Shown: positions 8,638 to 18,725 of the stretch, one piece after another
Layout of the letters: each line of letters starts with the position of its first letter
Numbering within the stretch: position 1 is the stretch's first letter
Assembly: GCF_029024465.1 (NCBI RefSeq)
Contig: NZ_CP118950.1
Span: 1,736,001-1,800,000, forward strand
Source: Lactococcus garvieae subsp. garvieae
GTDB taxonomy: Bacteria > Bacillota > Bacilli > Lactobacillales > Streptococcaceae
DNA: 64,000 bases
Reading direction: 5' to 3'
Position numbers and translations under genes: made by a program
Notes under the pieces: generated by a model
Databases searched by the model: none
The model's input: the letters and a program-made list of their open reading frames with translations, nothing else
Told to the model about the DNA's origin: nothing

Positions 8638-9831
8638 TTATTTATTTTTTGCAGCTTCAACATCACGCGCAATAACCAATTCTTCATCTGTTGGTATCAC
8701 CAGAACTTTAACACGTGATTCTGGAGTAGAAATGATGCCATTCGCCCCGCGGACGTTCTTTTCTGGATTGATTTCCATCCCAAACCATGACAAACCGGCT
8801 ACAATATCGCGACGCGCATCGGTATCGTTTTCCCCAATACCCGCTGTAAAGATAAGCGCATCTGCTCCATTAAGGACACCAAAGTACTGTGCGATAAACT
8901 TCTTCAACCGATCAATAAACATTTCGTAGGCGAGGATAGCTTTTTCATCGCCTGAGTTACGTGCTTCCTCTAGATCACGCATATCACTTGAAAACTCTGA
9001 TACACCAAGTAAGCCAGATTTTTTATTGAGCACATCTATAACATCTTGCGCTGAGCGTAGGCTAGGATCACTTTCAAGCATATAAGAAATTACAGAAGGA
9101 TCCATTTCGCCAGAACGTGTCCCCATCATCACACCAGCTAAAGGTGTGAAGCCCATTGAAGTATCAATAGACTTTCCGCCTTCTATAGCGGTAATCGAAG
9201 CACCGTTACCAATGTGAGCGGTGATAAGTTTTAAATCTTCGAGTGGTTTTCCTAAAACTTTTGCTGCTTCACGTGACACGTACATGTGTGAAGTTCCATG
9301 CGCACCATATTTACGAATAGCATAGTCGGTATAGTATTTTGTTGGAATTGGGTAACGGAAAGCTTTCTCTGGCAATGTCGTGTGAAAGGCTGTATCAAAA
9401 ACAGCTACAGCAAGCGCATCTGGAAGCAAACGTTTAAAAGCCTCAATCCCCAGCACATTTGCTGGGTTGTGGAGAGGGGCTAAAGTTGAAAGGTTTTTAA
9501 TCTCTTCTAAAACTTCAGGAGTGATGACAGTAGAGGTATTAAAAAATTCTCCGCCCGCAACTACTCGGTGACCAATGGCTGTAATCTCACGGAAACTGCT
9601 AATGAGTTTAAAATGTATCAACTCGTCCATCAAAAGCAAGACTGCTTGACGATGGTCAACAATATCCTGCTCTCTTTTATGCACTTGATCATCAAACTTT
9701 GTTGTTGAAATAGAATCTTTCAAACCAATACGTTCAAAAATACCTTTAGCAATAACTTTTTCTTCTGGCATATCATAAAGTTGCCATTTTAGTGATGATG
9801 ATCCAGCGTTAACAGCGAGTGTTTTTTCCAT
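8638..9831 (-). CDS. ackA: Acetate kinase, downstream copy
   Basis: 397 aa. Converts acetyl phosphate and ADP to acetate and ATP, the last step of the Pta-Ack branch of mixed-acid metabolism. ASKHA-fold signatures: N-terminal [13 protein letters not shown] (residues 7-19), [27 protein letters not shown] and [12 protein letters not shown] second acetate kinase of equal length lies directly upstream (9950-11143); the two are similar throughout, consistent with an old tandem duplication. A terminator between them suggests separate transcription or partial read-through. A weak cre-like element lies at 9853-9866. Confidence 0.97.
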   Translation of the reverse strand: MEKTLAVNAGSSSLKWQLYDMPEEKVIAKGIFERIGLKDSISTTKFDDQVHKREQDIVDHRQAVLLLMDELIHFKLISSFREITAIGHRVVAGGEFFNTSTVITPEVLEEIKNLSTLAPLHNPANVLGIEAFKRLLPDALAVAVFDTAFHTTLPEKAFRYPIPTKYYTDYAIRKYGAHGTSHMYVSREAAKVLGKPLEDLKLITAHIGNGASITAIEGGKSIDTSMGFTPLAGVMMGTRSGEMDPSVISYMLESDPSLRSAQDVIDVLNKKSGLLGVSEFSSDMRDLEEARNSGDEKAILAYEMFIDRLKKFIAQYFGVLNGADALIFTAGIGENDTDARRDIVAGLSWFGMEINPEKNVRGANGIISTPESRVKVLVIPTDEELVIARDVEAAKNK

Positions 9832-9917
9832 ATTTTAAAAATCCCTTCAATATGTAAGTGTTTTCTTTTTGTCTTACTAGTATAACATAACTTTAAAAAA
9901 TATCTTAAAAGAAATAT

Positions 9918-9949
9918 TAAAAAAACGGCATTTTACTCGCCGTTTTATT
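9918..9949 (-). terminator. Terminator between the two ack genes
   Basis: AAAAACGGC and GCCGTTTTATTT arms with an 8-9 nt loop, between the upstream ack stop and the start of the downstream copy. Confidence 0.75.
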
Positions 9950-11143
9950 TTATTTCGCTTTTGCAGCTTCAACATCGCGTGCAATAACAAGCTCTTCATC
10001 CGTTGGAATAACGAAAACTTTGACACGTGATTCTGGTGTTGACATCTCCCCTTCAAAGCCAAACACATTCTTAGAGAGATCAACATCAATACCAAACCAT
10101 GACAAGCCTTTTAAGACTCCTTCACGTACTGGAGCTGAGTTTTCACCCACACCGGCCGTAAATACAATCGCATCCGCGCCGTTCAAAACAGCCAAATATT
10201 GACCAATAAATTTTTGAATACGATCAACATACATTTCGAATGCTAATGCTGCATCCGCATCCCCAGCATCACGCGCAGTAATGATTTCACGCATATCAGA
10301 GGACAAACCAGAAACACCAAATAACCCTGACTCTTTGTTCATCATATTCACAACGTCTTGAGCATCCTTGAGTGAAGCATCGTTAGCAATAAGATAAGGG
10401 AAAACAGAAGGGTCCATATCGCCTGTACGTGTTCCCATCATAATACCTGCTAGGGGTGTGAAGCCCATTGAAGTATCAATAGACTTGCCACCTTTTACAG
10501 CAGTGATTGATCCCCCATTACCGATATGAGCGGTAATAATTTTTGTATCTTTAATATCTTTACCTAACATTTTTGCAGCTTCTTGTGCCACAAACATGTG
10601 TGAAGTCCCGTGAGCTCCATATTTACGTACTGCATTTTCAGTGTAATATTTTTTAGGCAATGGATAACGGAAAGCTTTTTCTGGCATTGTTGTGTGAAAG
10701 GCTGTATCAAACACGGCTACTGCTGTTGCCTCGGGCAACAACTCCAAAAAGGCCTTTATGCCAGCAGCATTTGCTGGATTATGAAGGGGAGCAAGTGGTG
10801 AAAGCTCTTCAATTTGTTTCAGGACTTCCTGATCAATCAACGTAGATTCTTTAAATAACTCTCCACCAGCGACAACACGGTGACCTACTCCTGTAATCTC
10901 TGCAAATTCTTCAACAATATGGAAACGTTTCAAGTCTTCAAGTAAAATATGAACCGCTTGTGTATGATCTACAATATCCAACACACGCTCTTCTTTTTGA
11001 TCGTTAAATTTTACTGTTGTTACTGAATCTTTCAGGCCAATACGTTCGATCAAACCTTTTGCAAGAACTTTTTCTTCTGGCATTTCATACATTTGCCATT
11101 TCATTGATGATGAACCAGCATTAACCGCAAGAGTTTTTGTCAT
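9950..11143 (-). CDS. ackA: Acetate kinase, upstream copy
   Basis: 397 aa with the same signature series as its neighbour: [51 protein letters not shown] and ENSAPVREG. Both copies keep the catalytic Asn, Arg and His residues, so both should be active. Tandem ack genes are known from Lactococcus, where the two enzymes differ kinetically; which copy here corresponds to which cannot be said from sequence alone. Good RBS (AAGAAGGAT) before ATG 11143. Confidence 0.97.
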   Translation of the reverse strand: MTKTLAVNAGSSSMKWQMYEMPEEKVLAKGLIERIGLKDSVTTVKFNDQKEERVLDIVDHTQAVHILLEDLKRFHIVEEFAEITGVGHRVVAGGELFKESTLIDQEVLKQIEELSPLAPLHNPANAAGIKAFLELLPEATAVAVFDTAFHTTMPEKAFRYPLPKKYYTENAVRKYGAHGTSHMFVAQEAAKMLGKDIKDTKIITAHIGNGGSITAVKGGKSIDTSMGFTPLAGIMMGTRTGDMDPSVFPYLIANDASLKDAQDVVNMMNKESGLFGVSGLSSDMREIITARDAGDADAALAFEMYVDRIQKFIGQYLAVLNGADAIVFTAGVGENSAPVREGVLKGLSWFGIDVDLSKNVFGFEGEMSTPESRVKVFVIPTDEELVIARDVEAAKAK

Positions 11144-11227
11144 TTTATCTATCCTTCTTCTTTTAATTTTCTCTTAAATTATATCACAAAACCAATTTGA
11201 AGGCAGTGACTGGCCAAGAGTTTTTGG

Positions 11228-12163
11228 TCAAATCTTGACATTTTTCACAAACTCAGACATAAATTCTTGCAAAATAGAACGGTCTGCTAAATCAGCCAAG
11301 GGGTAAACAAAAGTTGGTGTATTTGTTTGGTTTTTACTTAATAAATAAATCGATTTTCCTGCACCTTTAAAGAGTGATGAAGGCAATGTAATGACTGCAG
11401 CAACATGTGCATGTTCTTTAATCCAAGCCTTCAAAAATTCTGACTGTGCACTTGTCAAAAGATTATCTGGAGCTAAGAAGAGCGCAAAACCACTCTCCTT
11501 CAGATACTTAAAGGATTGCTCAATCATTAAGTGGTGCACATAGGTATGTTCTGATTTGTCATGCACTTGAAAATGGCGAGCAGTTTCATCGTCTGGATAA
11601 TAACCAACCGGGAGATCACTCATCACAACATCTACAGACTCCAAGGGCTGTGGTTTCACGGCGTCAATTTGGAGAAAACTTGCTTCTGTTCCCATGACTT
11701 CTGACATTGAAGCGGATAAATCCAACAAGAGGTCATCTACTTCAAAACCAACATAGTCTACTTCTTTTTGCATATGAACCAAGAGCGTTTCCGCTAAATT
11801 CCCTGTTCCTGAGCCAAATTCTAGTACACGAATCTTTCTTTCTTTGTGCAACTCTTCAATGATAAAATTAAAGATAAACCCAATAGAATCTGGTGTTAAA
11901 TTATGATTTGCTTGCATTGGTGCGACACGTGACCCTTGAAGCAAGACAAACTGAAACAGCTTTTGCCACTCACTTTTCGTGAGGTTCATTGAACGAACCT
12001 TATCATTATTTTCCTTCGTCAGAGATGCAAACTCTAAAGCGCCTAAGTAAGCTGCATTTTGTTCCACAAAAGCATCATAAAAATCCGTCAAAAGCTCCGC
12101 TTGAATTGCCATAATATTTTCAAGAACCAATCCAAAGGCTTTTTCGATTTTCTCTATATCCAT
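11228..12163 (-). CDS. Class I SAM-dependent methyltransferase, YtxK type
   Basis: 311 aa. An N-terminal helical domain is followed by an N6-adenine-methyltransferase-like fold: motif I VLEFGSGTGNLAETLL (about residues 110-125), acidic FEVDD, and catalytic-type motif DLPVGYYP (a DPPY-like variant, about 183-190), then FLAPDNLL. In streptococci and Bacillus this YtxK family sits next to ackA and the comG operon; no com genes adjoin it here. The natural substrate is unknown. RBS GGAGGTTACATG gives a firm start. Confidence 0.85.
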   Translation of the reverse strand: MDIEKIEKAFGLVLENIMAIQAELLTDFYDAFVEQNAAYLGALEFASLTKENNDKVRSMNLTKSEWQKLFQFVLLQGSRVAPMQANHNLTPDSIGFIFNFIIEELHKERKIRVLEFGSGTGNLAETLLVHMQKEVDYVGFEVDDLLLDLSASMSEVMGTEASFLQIDAVKPQPLESVDVVMSDLPVGYYPDDETARHFQVHDKSEHTYVHHLMIEQSFKYLKESGFALFLAPDNLLTSAQSEFLKAWIKEHAHVAAVITLPSSLFKGAGKSIYLLSKNQTNTPTFVYPLADLADRSILQEFMSEFVKNVKI

Positions 12164-12208
12164 GTAACCTCCAAAAAATAGTCTGCCCGAGACAAACTAT
12201 TTCTTATT

Positions 12209-12439
12209 TTATAATTTTTCAATTTCCACAAGAGCCTTAACAGCGAGAGCTAAAAGAGCAATCACCATTGCGATTTCATATAAGGCAGCACGGTGACTGA
12301 CCGCTTGACCGATGGCTACAGCCACGATGAGGACAGACACCGACGCAAAAACAAAGATATCCGTACTTCTTCTCACATCCTTTGGCATTAAAAAGATATA
12401 GCCCAAGGCAAATAAAACTAAAAGTATCAGATAAAACAT
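12209..12439 (-). CDS. Small membrane protein, DUF3165-like
   Basis: 76 aa with three hydrophobic segments (about 1-18, 29-47 and 53-71) and a short charged loop after the first (PKDVRRSTD). Matches the small DUF3165-type proteins that follow typA in streptococci. Function unknown. Sits between typA and the methyltransferase with a Shine-Dalgarno AAGGAGAAAAG. Confidence 0.7.
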   Translation of the reverse strand: MFYLILLVLFALGYIFLMPKDVRRSTDIFVFASVSVLIVAVAIGQAVSHRAALYEIAMVIALLALAVKALVEIEKL

Positions 12440-12513
12440 GCTTTTCTCCTTATTTTTGGCTTCTTAGTCTTTCCTCTAATCCCTCTGCTGTTTCAAGCTC
12501 CTTGTGAAATATA

Positions 12514-14355
12514 TTATTCAGCAGTTTTTTTCTTTTTCGTTGCTTTTTCACGCATTGCTTTGTCAAGAATTTGTTTACGCAAGCGGATTGATTCTGGTGT
12601 TACTTCCATGTATTCGTCATCACCCAAGAATTCTAATGATTCTTCAAGAGACAAGATCTTAGAAGCGTTAAGCACTGAAGTTGAGTCTTTATTAGATGAA
12701 CGAACGTTTGTTTGTTGTTTAGCTTTTGTAACGTTAACAGTCAAGTCATTATCACGTGAGTGCTCACCGATAATCATACCTGCATAAACTTCTGTTCCTG
12801 CTTCAACAAAGAGAACACCACGCTCTTGTACGTATCCCATAGCATAAGAGGTTACAGAACCTTGGTCCATAGAAATCAAGGCACCACGGCTACGTCCACC
12901 GATTGTTCCTTTAACCATTGGCATATATTGGTCAAAGGTATGGTTCATGATACCATATCCACGTGTCATTGACATAAATTCTGTTGTGAAACCAATCAAA
13001 CCACGTGCTGGAACCAAGAAGACGAGACGTGCTTGACCATTACCAGTGATTTCCATGTCCAACATATCCCCTTTACGTTCTGAAAGAGCTTGGATAATTG
13101 AACCTTGGTATTCTTCAGGTGTATCAATACGCACACGTTCAAATGGTTCACATTCTACACCGTCAATTTCTTTAACGATAACTTCTGGACGTGAAACTTG
13201 AAGTTCATAACCTTCACGACGCATTGTTTCGATAAGGATAGACAAGTGCAATTCTCCACGACCTGAAACGATCCATTTGTCTGGTGAATCCGTATTTTCA
13301 ACACGAAGTGAGACGTCTGTTTGAAGTTCTGCTTGCAAACGTTCTTCAACTTTACGTGCAGTGACCCATTTCCCTTCGCGACCTGCGAATGGTGAGTTAT
13401 TTACAAGGAAAGTCATTTGAAGTGTTGGTTCGTCGATGTGAAGAACTGGCAACGGTTCGATGGCATCTGTTGGTGTAACAGTTTCACCAACGAAGATATC
13501 ATCCATACCAGAAACAGCAATCAAGTCACCCGCTTTTGCTTCAGTGATTTCTTGACGTTCAAGACCAAAGAAACCAAAAAGTTTTGTTACACGGAAGTTT
13601 TTAGTTGAACCATCAAGTTTAGACAAGGTTACATTGTCCCCAACTTTAATTGTTCCACGGAAAACACGTCCAATACCAATACGACCCACGAAATCATTGT
13701 AGTCCAAGAGAGAAACTTGGAATTGCAATGGTTCGTCAGAGTTATCGATAGGAGCTGGGATATGTTCGATGATTGTATTGAAGATTGGATCCATTGTTGC
13801 TTCTTGATCTGCGGGATCATCGCTCAATGAAGATGATCCATTAATAGCTGAAGCGTAAACCACTGGGAAGTCCAATTGGTCATCGTCGGCACCAAGTTCG
13901 ATGAAAAGTTCCAAAACTTCATCTACAACTTCTTGTGGACGTGCAGATGGTTTATCGATCTTATTCACGACAACGATTGGTGTCAAGTTTTGATCCAAAG
14001 CTTTTTTCAACACGAAACGTGTTTGAGGCATTGTACCTTCATAAGCATCCACGACAAGAACAACACCGTCGACCATTTTCATGATACGTTCTACTTCTCC
14101 ACCGAAGTCCGCGTGTCCTGGTGTGTCCAAGATATTGATGCGTGTATCGCCATATTCTACGGCTGTATTTTTAGCAAGGATTGTGATCCCGCGTTCTTGT
14201 TCAAGGGCGTTAGAGTCCATTGCGCGTTCAGCAAGGTTTGTACGGGCATCAAGCGTTTGTGATTGTTTAAGCAACTCATCAACCAAAGTTGTTTTACCGT
14301 GGTCGACGTGGGCAATAATCGCAACGTTTCTGATGTTTTCGCGTAATTTAGTCAA
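12514..14355 (-). CDS. typA: Ribosome-associated GTPase TypA/BipA
   Basis: 613 aa from a TTG start at 14355 (AATAGGTAG upstream), which gives exactly the family length; the longer reading to 14466 adds a non-conserved extension. Translational GTPase used in stress and cold adaptation and 50S assembly. G1 HVDHGKTTL, G3 DTPGHADFGGEVER, G4 NKIDKPSARP and G5 near YASAING are all present, then EF-G-like domains II, III and V, and a basic tail REKATKKKKTAE. Monocistronic or with the DUF3165 gene downstream. Confidence 0.95.
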   Translation of the reverse strand: MTKLRENIRNVAIIAHVDHGKTTLVDELLKQSQTLDARTNLAERAMDSNALEQERGITILAKNTAVEYGDTRINILDTPGHADFGGEVERIMKMVDGVVLVVDAYEGTMPQTRFVLKKALDQNLTPIVVVNKIDKPSARPQEVVDEVLELFIELGADDDQLDFPVVYASAINGSSSLSDDPADQEATMDPIFNTIIEHIPAPIDNSDEPLQFQVSLLDYNDFVGRIGIGRVFRGTIKVGDNVTLSKLDGSTKNFRVTKLFGFFGLERQEITEAKAGDLIAVSGMDDIFVGETVTPTDAIEPLPVLHIDEPTLQMTFLVNNSPFAGREGKWVTARKVEERLQAELQTDVSLRVENTDSPDKWIVSGRGELHLSILIETMRREGYELQVSRPEVIVKEIDGVECEPFERVRIDTPEEYQGSIIQALSERKGDMLDMEITGNGQARLVFLVPARGLIGFTTEFMSMTRGYGIMNHTFDQYMPMVKGTIGGRSRGALISMDQGSVTSYAMGYVQERGVLFVEAGTEVYAGMIIGEHSRDNDLTVNVTKAKQQTNVRSSNKDSTSVLNASKILSLEESLEFLGDDEYMEVTPESIRLRKQILDKAMREKATKKKKTAE

Positions 14356-14485
14356 TTTATTTCTACCTATTCTTTCGAAAAATTCATACGGAAATCGCGT
14401 CTCCGTAGCTTGAACGCTAGCTTTTATGGTGCGCCCAAACAATATATCAGATTTATTATAGCACACTTTTTGTCAAAGGCGAAAA

Positions 14486-14499
14486 TGCACGCGTTTACA
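14486..14499. promoter_or_regulatory. Possible cre (CcpA) element
   Basis: TGCACGCGTTTACA matches the cre consensus TGWAANCGNTNWCA at 12 of 14 positions. It lies between typA and the yqgQ-glk operon. Weak by itself. Confidence 0.3.
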
Positions 14500-14640
14500 A
14501 GTTTTCTAAGGGATAAAATTAATAAATTAGACACACTTCCTACTATGAAAATTAGTTTACAATTTTGAAATAGTTCAAACAAGTTCACCGTTTGTTAAGA
14601 AAAATAAGGAGTAAAAAGTCGCTTAAAAACTTATCGACAC

Positions 14641-14669
14641 TTGAAAACCGCTTACAGTTACGGTAAAAT
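14641..14669 (+). promoter_or_regulatory. Promoter of yqgQ-glk, leaderless start
   Basis: TTGAAA, 17-nt spacer, TAAAAT (14664-14669). The ATG of yqgQ begins 7 nt after the -10, where transcription itself would start, and no Shine-Dalgarno is present. Confidence 0.8.
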
Positions 14670-14675
14670 AGAACA

Positions 14676-14888
14676 ATGAAAACACTTTATGATGTACAGG
14701 AATTGTTAAAAAAATACGGTTTTATTAATTTCATGACCAATCGCTTAGATGCGATTTATTTTATGCAACAGGAACTTACAAATATGGTTGAGCAGGGGAT
14801 TTTTGAGAAAAGTGATAAAGAATACCTCACAGCCCAACTTATTTTACGTCGTGAAGAAAGAATTGAGAAGGAAAAACTAAATGGCTAA
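14676..14888 (+). CDS. yqgQ: YqgQ family small protein (DUF910)
   Basis: 70 aa. MKTLYDVQELLKKYGFINF followed by three helices is the YqgQ family seen upstream of glucokinase (glcK) in Bacillus and streptococci. It may bind nucleic acid; the function is unproven. The end overlaps glk by 8 bp (ATGGCTAA), so translation is coupled. The mRNA is predicted leaderless from the promoter position. Confidence 0.85.
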   Translation: MKTLYDVQELLKKYGFINFMTNRLDAIYFMQQELTNMVEQGIFEKSDKEYLTAQLILRREERIEKEKLNG

Positions 14889-15846
14889 CAAAATTATTGG
14901 TATTGACCTCGGCGGAACTTCTATCAAGTTCGGTATTTTGACACTTGAAGGTGAAGTTCAAGACAAATGGGCTATCCCGACAAATATTCTCAGTGATGGG
15001 AAACATATTGTCCCTGATATCATTGAATCTATCAATCACCGTTTAAATCTTTACAACCTAGATAAATCTGACTTTATTGGTATTGGAATGGGAACGCCTG
15101 GTACAGTAGATATTGAAGCTGCTACTGTCCGCGGTGCCTTTAATCTTAACTGGGCAGATGTTCAAGAAGTCGGTGCGCCTATTAGCGAAGGTGTCGGCCT
15201 CCCCTTCATTCTTGACAATGATGCAAATGTTGCAGCTTTAGGTGAGCGCTGGGTCGGAGCTGGTGAAAATCAACCCGATGTTGTCTTTATCACTTTAGGA
15301 ACTGGTGTTGGCGGTGGTATTGTTGCTGATGGAAATCTCATTCACGGTGTTGTTGGCGCTGCGGGTGAAATTGGGCATATCGTGGTAGAACCACATGATG
15401 GCTTTGCTTGCACTTGTGGAAACCATGGATGCTTAGAAACAGTCACTTCTGCTACTGGCGTTGTGCGCCTTGCAAGAAAATTCGCTGAAGAATACGAAGG
15501 AAGCAGCCAAATTAAAGCGAGCATCGACAATGGTGACGAAGTAACTTCAAAAGACATCTTCATTGCCGCAGAAGCAGGTGATGCTTTTGCACTGAGCGTT
15601 GTGGATAAGTTTGCTTATTACCTTGGTTTTGCTTGTGCTAACCTTGGCAGTACCCTAAATCCTGCCGCTATTGTCATCGGTGGTGGCGTTTCTGCTGCTG
15701 GAGAATTTCTCCGCTCTAAAGTTGAAACTTATTTCCAAAAATATTCGTTCTCAACAGTACGTGACTCTACAAAAATCAAACTTGCTGAGCTCGGTAATGA
15801 TGCTGGTATCATCGGTGCCGCAAGCCTTGCTTTAAAATTCAAATAA
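14881..15846 (+). CDS. glk: Glucokinase, ROK family
   Basis: 321 aa. Phosphorylates free glucose with ATP at entry to glycolysis. ROK signatures: GIDLGGTSIKFGIL (residues 7-20), LDNDANVAALGE, TLGTGVGGGIV and the zinc-binding motif CTCGNHGCLE (about 180-189). Cotranscribed with yqgQ and the rhodanese-like gene downstream. Confidence 0.95.
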   Translation: MANKIIGIDLGGTSIKFGILTLEGEVQDKWAIPTNILSDGKHIVPDIIESINHRLNLYNLDKSDFIGIGMGTPGTVDIEAATVRGAFNLNWADVQEVGAPISEGVGLPFILDNDANVAALGERWVGAGENQPDVVFITLGTGVGGGIVADGNLIHGVVGAAGEIGHIVVEPHDGFACTCGNHGCLETVTSATGVVRLARKFAEEYEGSSQIKASIDNGDEVTSKDIFIAAEAGDAFALSVVDKFAYYLGFACANLGSTLNPAAIVIGGGVSAAGEFLRSKVETYFQKYSFSTVRDSTKIKLAELGNDAGIIGAASLALKFK

Positions 15847-15865
15847 TAATCTTAGGAGAACTTAA

Positions 15866-16246
15866 ATGATCTGGATCATTGACTTTATACTTTTAGCCCT
15901 CATTGTCGTCTTCTTCATCTACCCACGTTGGACACTCAAACGTAACGCCAAAGTAGTTGAAGCACCTGAATTTGAACGTTTGATGGCTACTTCTCAACTT
16001 ATCGATGTCCGCGAAGCAGCAGATTTTCGAGTAAAACACATCCTTGGTGCTCGTAATTTGCCTGCTTCTCAAATGGAACAAAGTTTGAACGCAATCAACA
16101 AAAAGAAACCAGTATTACTTTATGAAAATGGTAAACCAACGGCTTCAGTCAAAGTTGCTAAACAACTCAAAAAAGCTGGCGTACCAGAAGTTTATATTCT
16201 TAAAACTGGCTTGAACAACTGGCCTGGAAAAATTAAAAACGGATAA
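15866..16246 (+). CDS. Membrane-anchored rhodanese-like protein lacking the active Cys
   Basis: 126 aa: one N-terminal membrane segment (about 3-19), then a rhodanese domain (IDVREAADFRVKHILGARNLP). The loop that normally carries the catalytic cysteine reads LLYENGKPTAS, so the sulfur-carrying Cys is replaced and classic sulfurtransferase activity is unlikely. This YqgP/glk-linked rhodanese is conserved after glk in streptococci. RBS AGGAGAAC precedes the ATG. Confidence 0.85.
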   Translation: MIWIIDFILLALIVVFFIYPRWTLKRNAKVVEAPEFERLMATSQLIDVREAADFRVKHILGARNLPASQMEQSLNAINKKKPVLLYENGKPTASVKVAKQLKKAGVPEVYILKTGLNNWPGKIKNG

Positions 16247-16283
16247 TAAAAAAGACCTTACCGTATATGTAAGGTCTTTTTTA
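16247..16283. terminator. Bidirectional terminator, glk operon / dps
   Basis: Long stem AAAAAGACCTTAC / GTAAGGTCTTTTTT with a short loop; serves the convergent glk operon and dps. Confidence 0.9.
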
Positions 16284-16742
16284 TTATCCAAGTTCTGCTT
16301 CGAGCATCCAGATTGTTTTTTCAACATCTCCGAGTGCAACTGTATAAAGGTCAACTGTAACTGCATCATTTTCAGATTCAGCAATATCCATGCCTTCTTG
16401 GAAAAGTTTAGCCAAGTATTTGTAAGTATCCAAGACACCGTGCAAACGTTCAGACATTGATTTGTCCCAAGTGGCTGGTTGAAGTTCAATTTTTGATTTT
16501 TCATCAAACTCTTTAAGCGTTGAAACTGGTGAACCACCAATGGTGATTAAGCGTTCAGCGAACTCATCTAAATGCTCATTAAGTCCATCCATGAACTCGT
16601 CCATTTTAGGATGCAGAGTCAAGAATCCAGAACCACGCATATACCAGTGTGTTTGGTGTACAAGTGCTGCTGCTTGAGATAAATCTGCAACTGTTTGATT
16701 CAAAACTTCTTGTGTTTTTTCCTTAGACATAGAAACCTCCAA
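16284..16742 (-). CDS. dps: Dps family ferritin-like DNA-binding/iron-storage protein
   Basis: 152 aa four-helix Dps. Conserved [37 protein letters not shown] contains the ferroxidase-centre His and Asp/Glu residues (around 31-63). Dps dodecamers oxidise and store iron and protect against peroxide. Good RBS (GGAGGTTTCT) before ATG. Confidence 0.93.
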   Translation of the reverse strand: MEVSMSKEKTQEVLNQTVADLSQAAALVHQTHWYMRGSGFLTLHPKMDEFMDGLNEHLDEFAERLITIGGSPVSTLKEFDEKSKIELQPATWDKSMSERLHGVLDTYKYLAKLFQEGMDIAESENDAVTVDLYTVALGDVEKTIWMLEAELG

Positions 16743-16828
16743 TTTTTTATTTCTATTACAATTATATAAAAAAAGAGGTCAATTATAAAATATTCTGCTT
16801 AAGATTGTGAGATTTTTCTCTTTTAATC

Positions 16829-17490
16829 GTGTTAATAAATATGCTTATAATTTTCTTCATTATCGGAACCATATTTGGCTCTTTCCTCGGTCTAGTAAGT
16901 GACCGCTGGGGTACAGGGGCCTCGATTATTTATGGGCGTTCACAATGTAGTTCATGCCAAACAGTCCTCAAATGGTGGCAACTTCTTCCTTTAATCTCTC
17001 AATTTATCTTTAAAAGTAGATGTGCTTTTTGCGGAGAAAAATTTTCTTATCATTATTTTATCTTAGAATTTCTTTCCGGAATTCTTTTTGGCGCACTTTG
17101 GTTTGATTTAGACTTACTACACTTTTTAATCCTCCTCATGAGTTTGCTTTTGAGCAAATTTGATATTGATACTCACTCTTATCCTTTAAATATTGGTTTA
17201 GGCTTTACTGTTTGTTTCTTTATTTTCTTCCCTACCGGTCCTATCAGCTATTTCTGGCTCGCTCTTGCTTGTTTTCTTTTTTTATTAATATTGGGATTGG
17301 TGCTGGAGACTTCCTATGGCTTTTCTTTGCATCTTTTTCTCTATCCTTAGTGGAAATGCTTCTACTTATCCAACTGGCTTGTGTGTTTGGACTGTGCTTT
17401 TTACTCATCAAAAAAAGGAAAAAGCTTCCCTTTATTCCTTTTCTTAGTCTTGCATATCTAATCGTAATTCTTCTGCCCCGAATCCTGTAA
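16829..17490 (+). pseudogene. comC: Prepilin peptidase (ComC/type IV), split by a -1 frameshift at a T7 tract
   Basis: The first frame (16829 or ATG 16841 to a stop at 17350) encodes the N-terminal half: membrane segment, zinc-binding CSSC...CAFC pairs (residues about 37-70), and SKFDIDTHSYP with the first catalytic Asp. The second half lies in the -1 frame: GIGAGDFLWL contains the second catalytic Asp (GxGD) and the usual ending [14 protein letters not shown]. The switch falls in a run of seven T at 17277-17283, where T TTT TTA (17278-17284) is an in-phase slippery heptamer; a -1 slip gives a 216-aa full-length protease. Either a one-base deletion inactivated it or expression needs frameshifting. 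Its 3' end overlaps dinB by 47 bp. ComC would process ComG pseudopilins for DNA uptake. Confidence 0.85.
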
Positions 17491-18541
17491 GGGTGACTCC
17501 AAGAAGTCGTACCCCTAGTGTTTCGTCATAATCAACCTCTTCCAGTAAATCCTGAGCCACATGTGCCAGTGTGGTTGCTTCATTTATCTTCTCGGGAAGC
17601 TTTTTGCGTTTCGTAATTGTCTTAAAATCAGAGTAACGCAACTTTAGCACAACTGTATCACCCAGAAGTTGATGACGTTTCAAATTAGTAGACACGCGTT
17701 CCGAGAGGTTGGTGAGTTCCTTCTTGATGTCCTCACTATTATAGAGGAGTTTGCTGTAAGTTCTTTCTTTACCTACGGACTTTCTTTGACGACTTGTGAC
17801 CACTGGAGCATGATGAATACCATTGGCTTTCAAAAAAAGATTCCAGCCATAAACCCCAAAGCGTTCTGCCAAGAGTAAGGGGTCAGCTGCTTGAATCTCA
17901 GCACCTGTAAAAATCCCCAATTCATGCAGTTTTGCTCCAGTAGCCTTGCCCACACCGTGAAATTTTTCCACCGGTAGCTCTGCCAGAAAATCTTTTGCCG
18001 CCTCCGGAAGGATGACGGTCAACCCGTGAGGCTTTTCATAATCCGAAGCAATTTTTGCTAAAAATTTATTGTAGGAAACTCCTGCTGAACAAGTCAAACC
18101 GAGCTCCACAAAAATATCATGCTGAATAAGTTTTGCCACCTTAATCGCACTTGTCGATCCAATCTTATTTCGAGTGACATCAAGATAAGCTTCATCAATG
18201 GACGCTGCTTCCACTTCATCAGTATAGCGATTAAAAATTTCACGCGCTTGTTCTGATATGGCACGATATTTTTCGTAATTTCCACTGATAAAAACAGCTT
18301 GTGGACAGAGGTCGTAAGCTTCTTTTGCACTCATAGCCGAGTGGATCCCAAAGGCACGAGCTTCATAGGAACACGTGGAAACAACGCCACGTCCACCTGT
18401 TTCCAAGGGATTCCGGGCAATAACCACAGGCTTTCCCTTTAATTCTGGATTGTCCCGTATTTCTACTGATGCGAAAAAGGCATCCATATCAATATGGATG
18501 ATTTTTCGTGATGTATCATTGACCAGTGGAAATGTTAACAT
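17444..18541 (-). CDS. dinB: DNA polymerase IV (Y family)
   Basis: 365 aa. Error-prone translesion polymerase. Catalytic residues in [12 protein letters not shown] (about 17-28) and ASIDEAYLD (about 113-121), [21 protein letters not shown], and a helix-hairpin-helix near [12 protein letters not shown]. Ends inside comC. The promoter has an extended -10 (TGATATAAT, 18548-18553) only 6 nt before the ATG and no Shine-Dalgarno, pointing to a leaderless mRNA. Confidence 0.95.
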   Translation of the reverse strand: MLTFPLVNDTSRKIIHIDMDAFFASVEIRDNPELKGKPVVIARNPLETGGRGVVSTCSYEARAFGIHSAMSAKEAYDLCPQAVFISGNYEKYRAISEQAREIFNRYTDEVEAASIDEAYLDVTRNKIGSTSAIKVAKLIQHDIFVELGLTCSAGVSYNKFLAKIASDYEKPHGLTVILPEAAKDFLAELPVEKFHGVGKATGAKLHELGIFTGAEIQAADPLLLAERFGVYGWNLFLKANGIHHAPVVTSRQRKSVGKERTYSKLLYNSEDIKKELTNLSERVSTNLKRHQLLGDTVVLKLRYSDFKTITKRKKLPEKINEATTLAHVAQDLLEEVDYDETLGVRLLGVTLTGFGAEELRLDMQD

Positions 18542-18689
18542 GTTTTTATTATATCATAGAGCTGATAAGGGGTATGGATTTACAGATTGTGGTGTCTAAC
18601 TATGCAAAACGAGCCATCACTTTTTAATGAGGCTCGTCTCCTGGATAATGATGGTCACTTTTTAATTCTTCATTTGCTCTTTTCACAAA

Positions 18690-18722
18690 TTAAAAAACTT
18701 CCCATTGAGGAAGTTTTTTTGT
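18690..18722 (-). terminator. Terminator after murC
   Basis: AAAAAACTTCC / GGAAGTTTTTTT with loop CATTGA, immediately beyond the murC stop. Confidence 0.8.
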
Positions 18723-18725
18723 TTT

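Noticed and set aside
9853-9866. cre-like TGTAAGTGTTTTCT upstream of the downstream acetate kinase
   Set aside because: The central CG is TG and the last base also mismatches; too weak to claim CcpA control.
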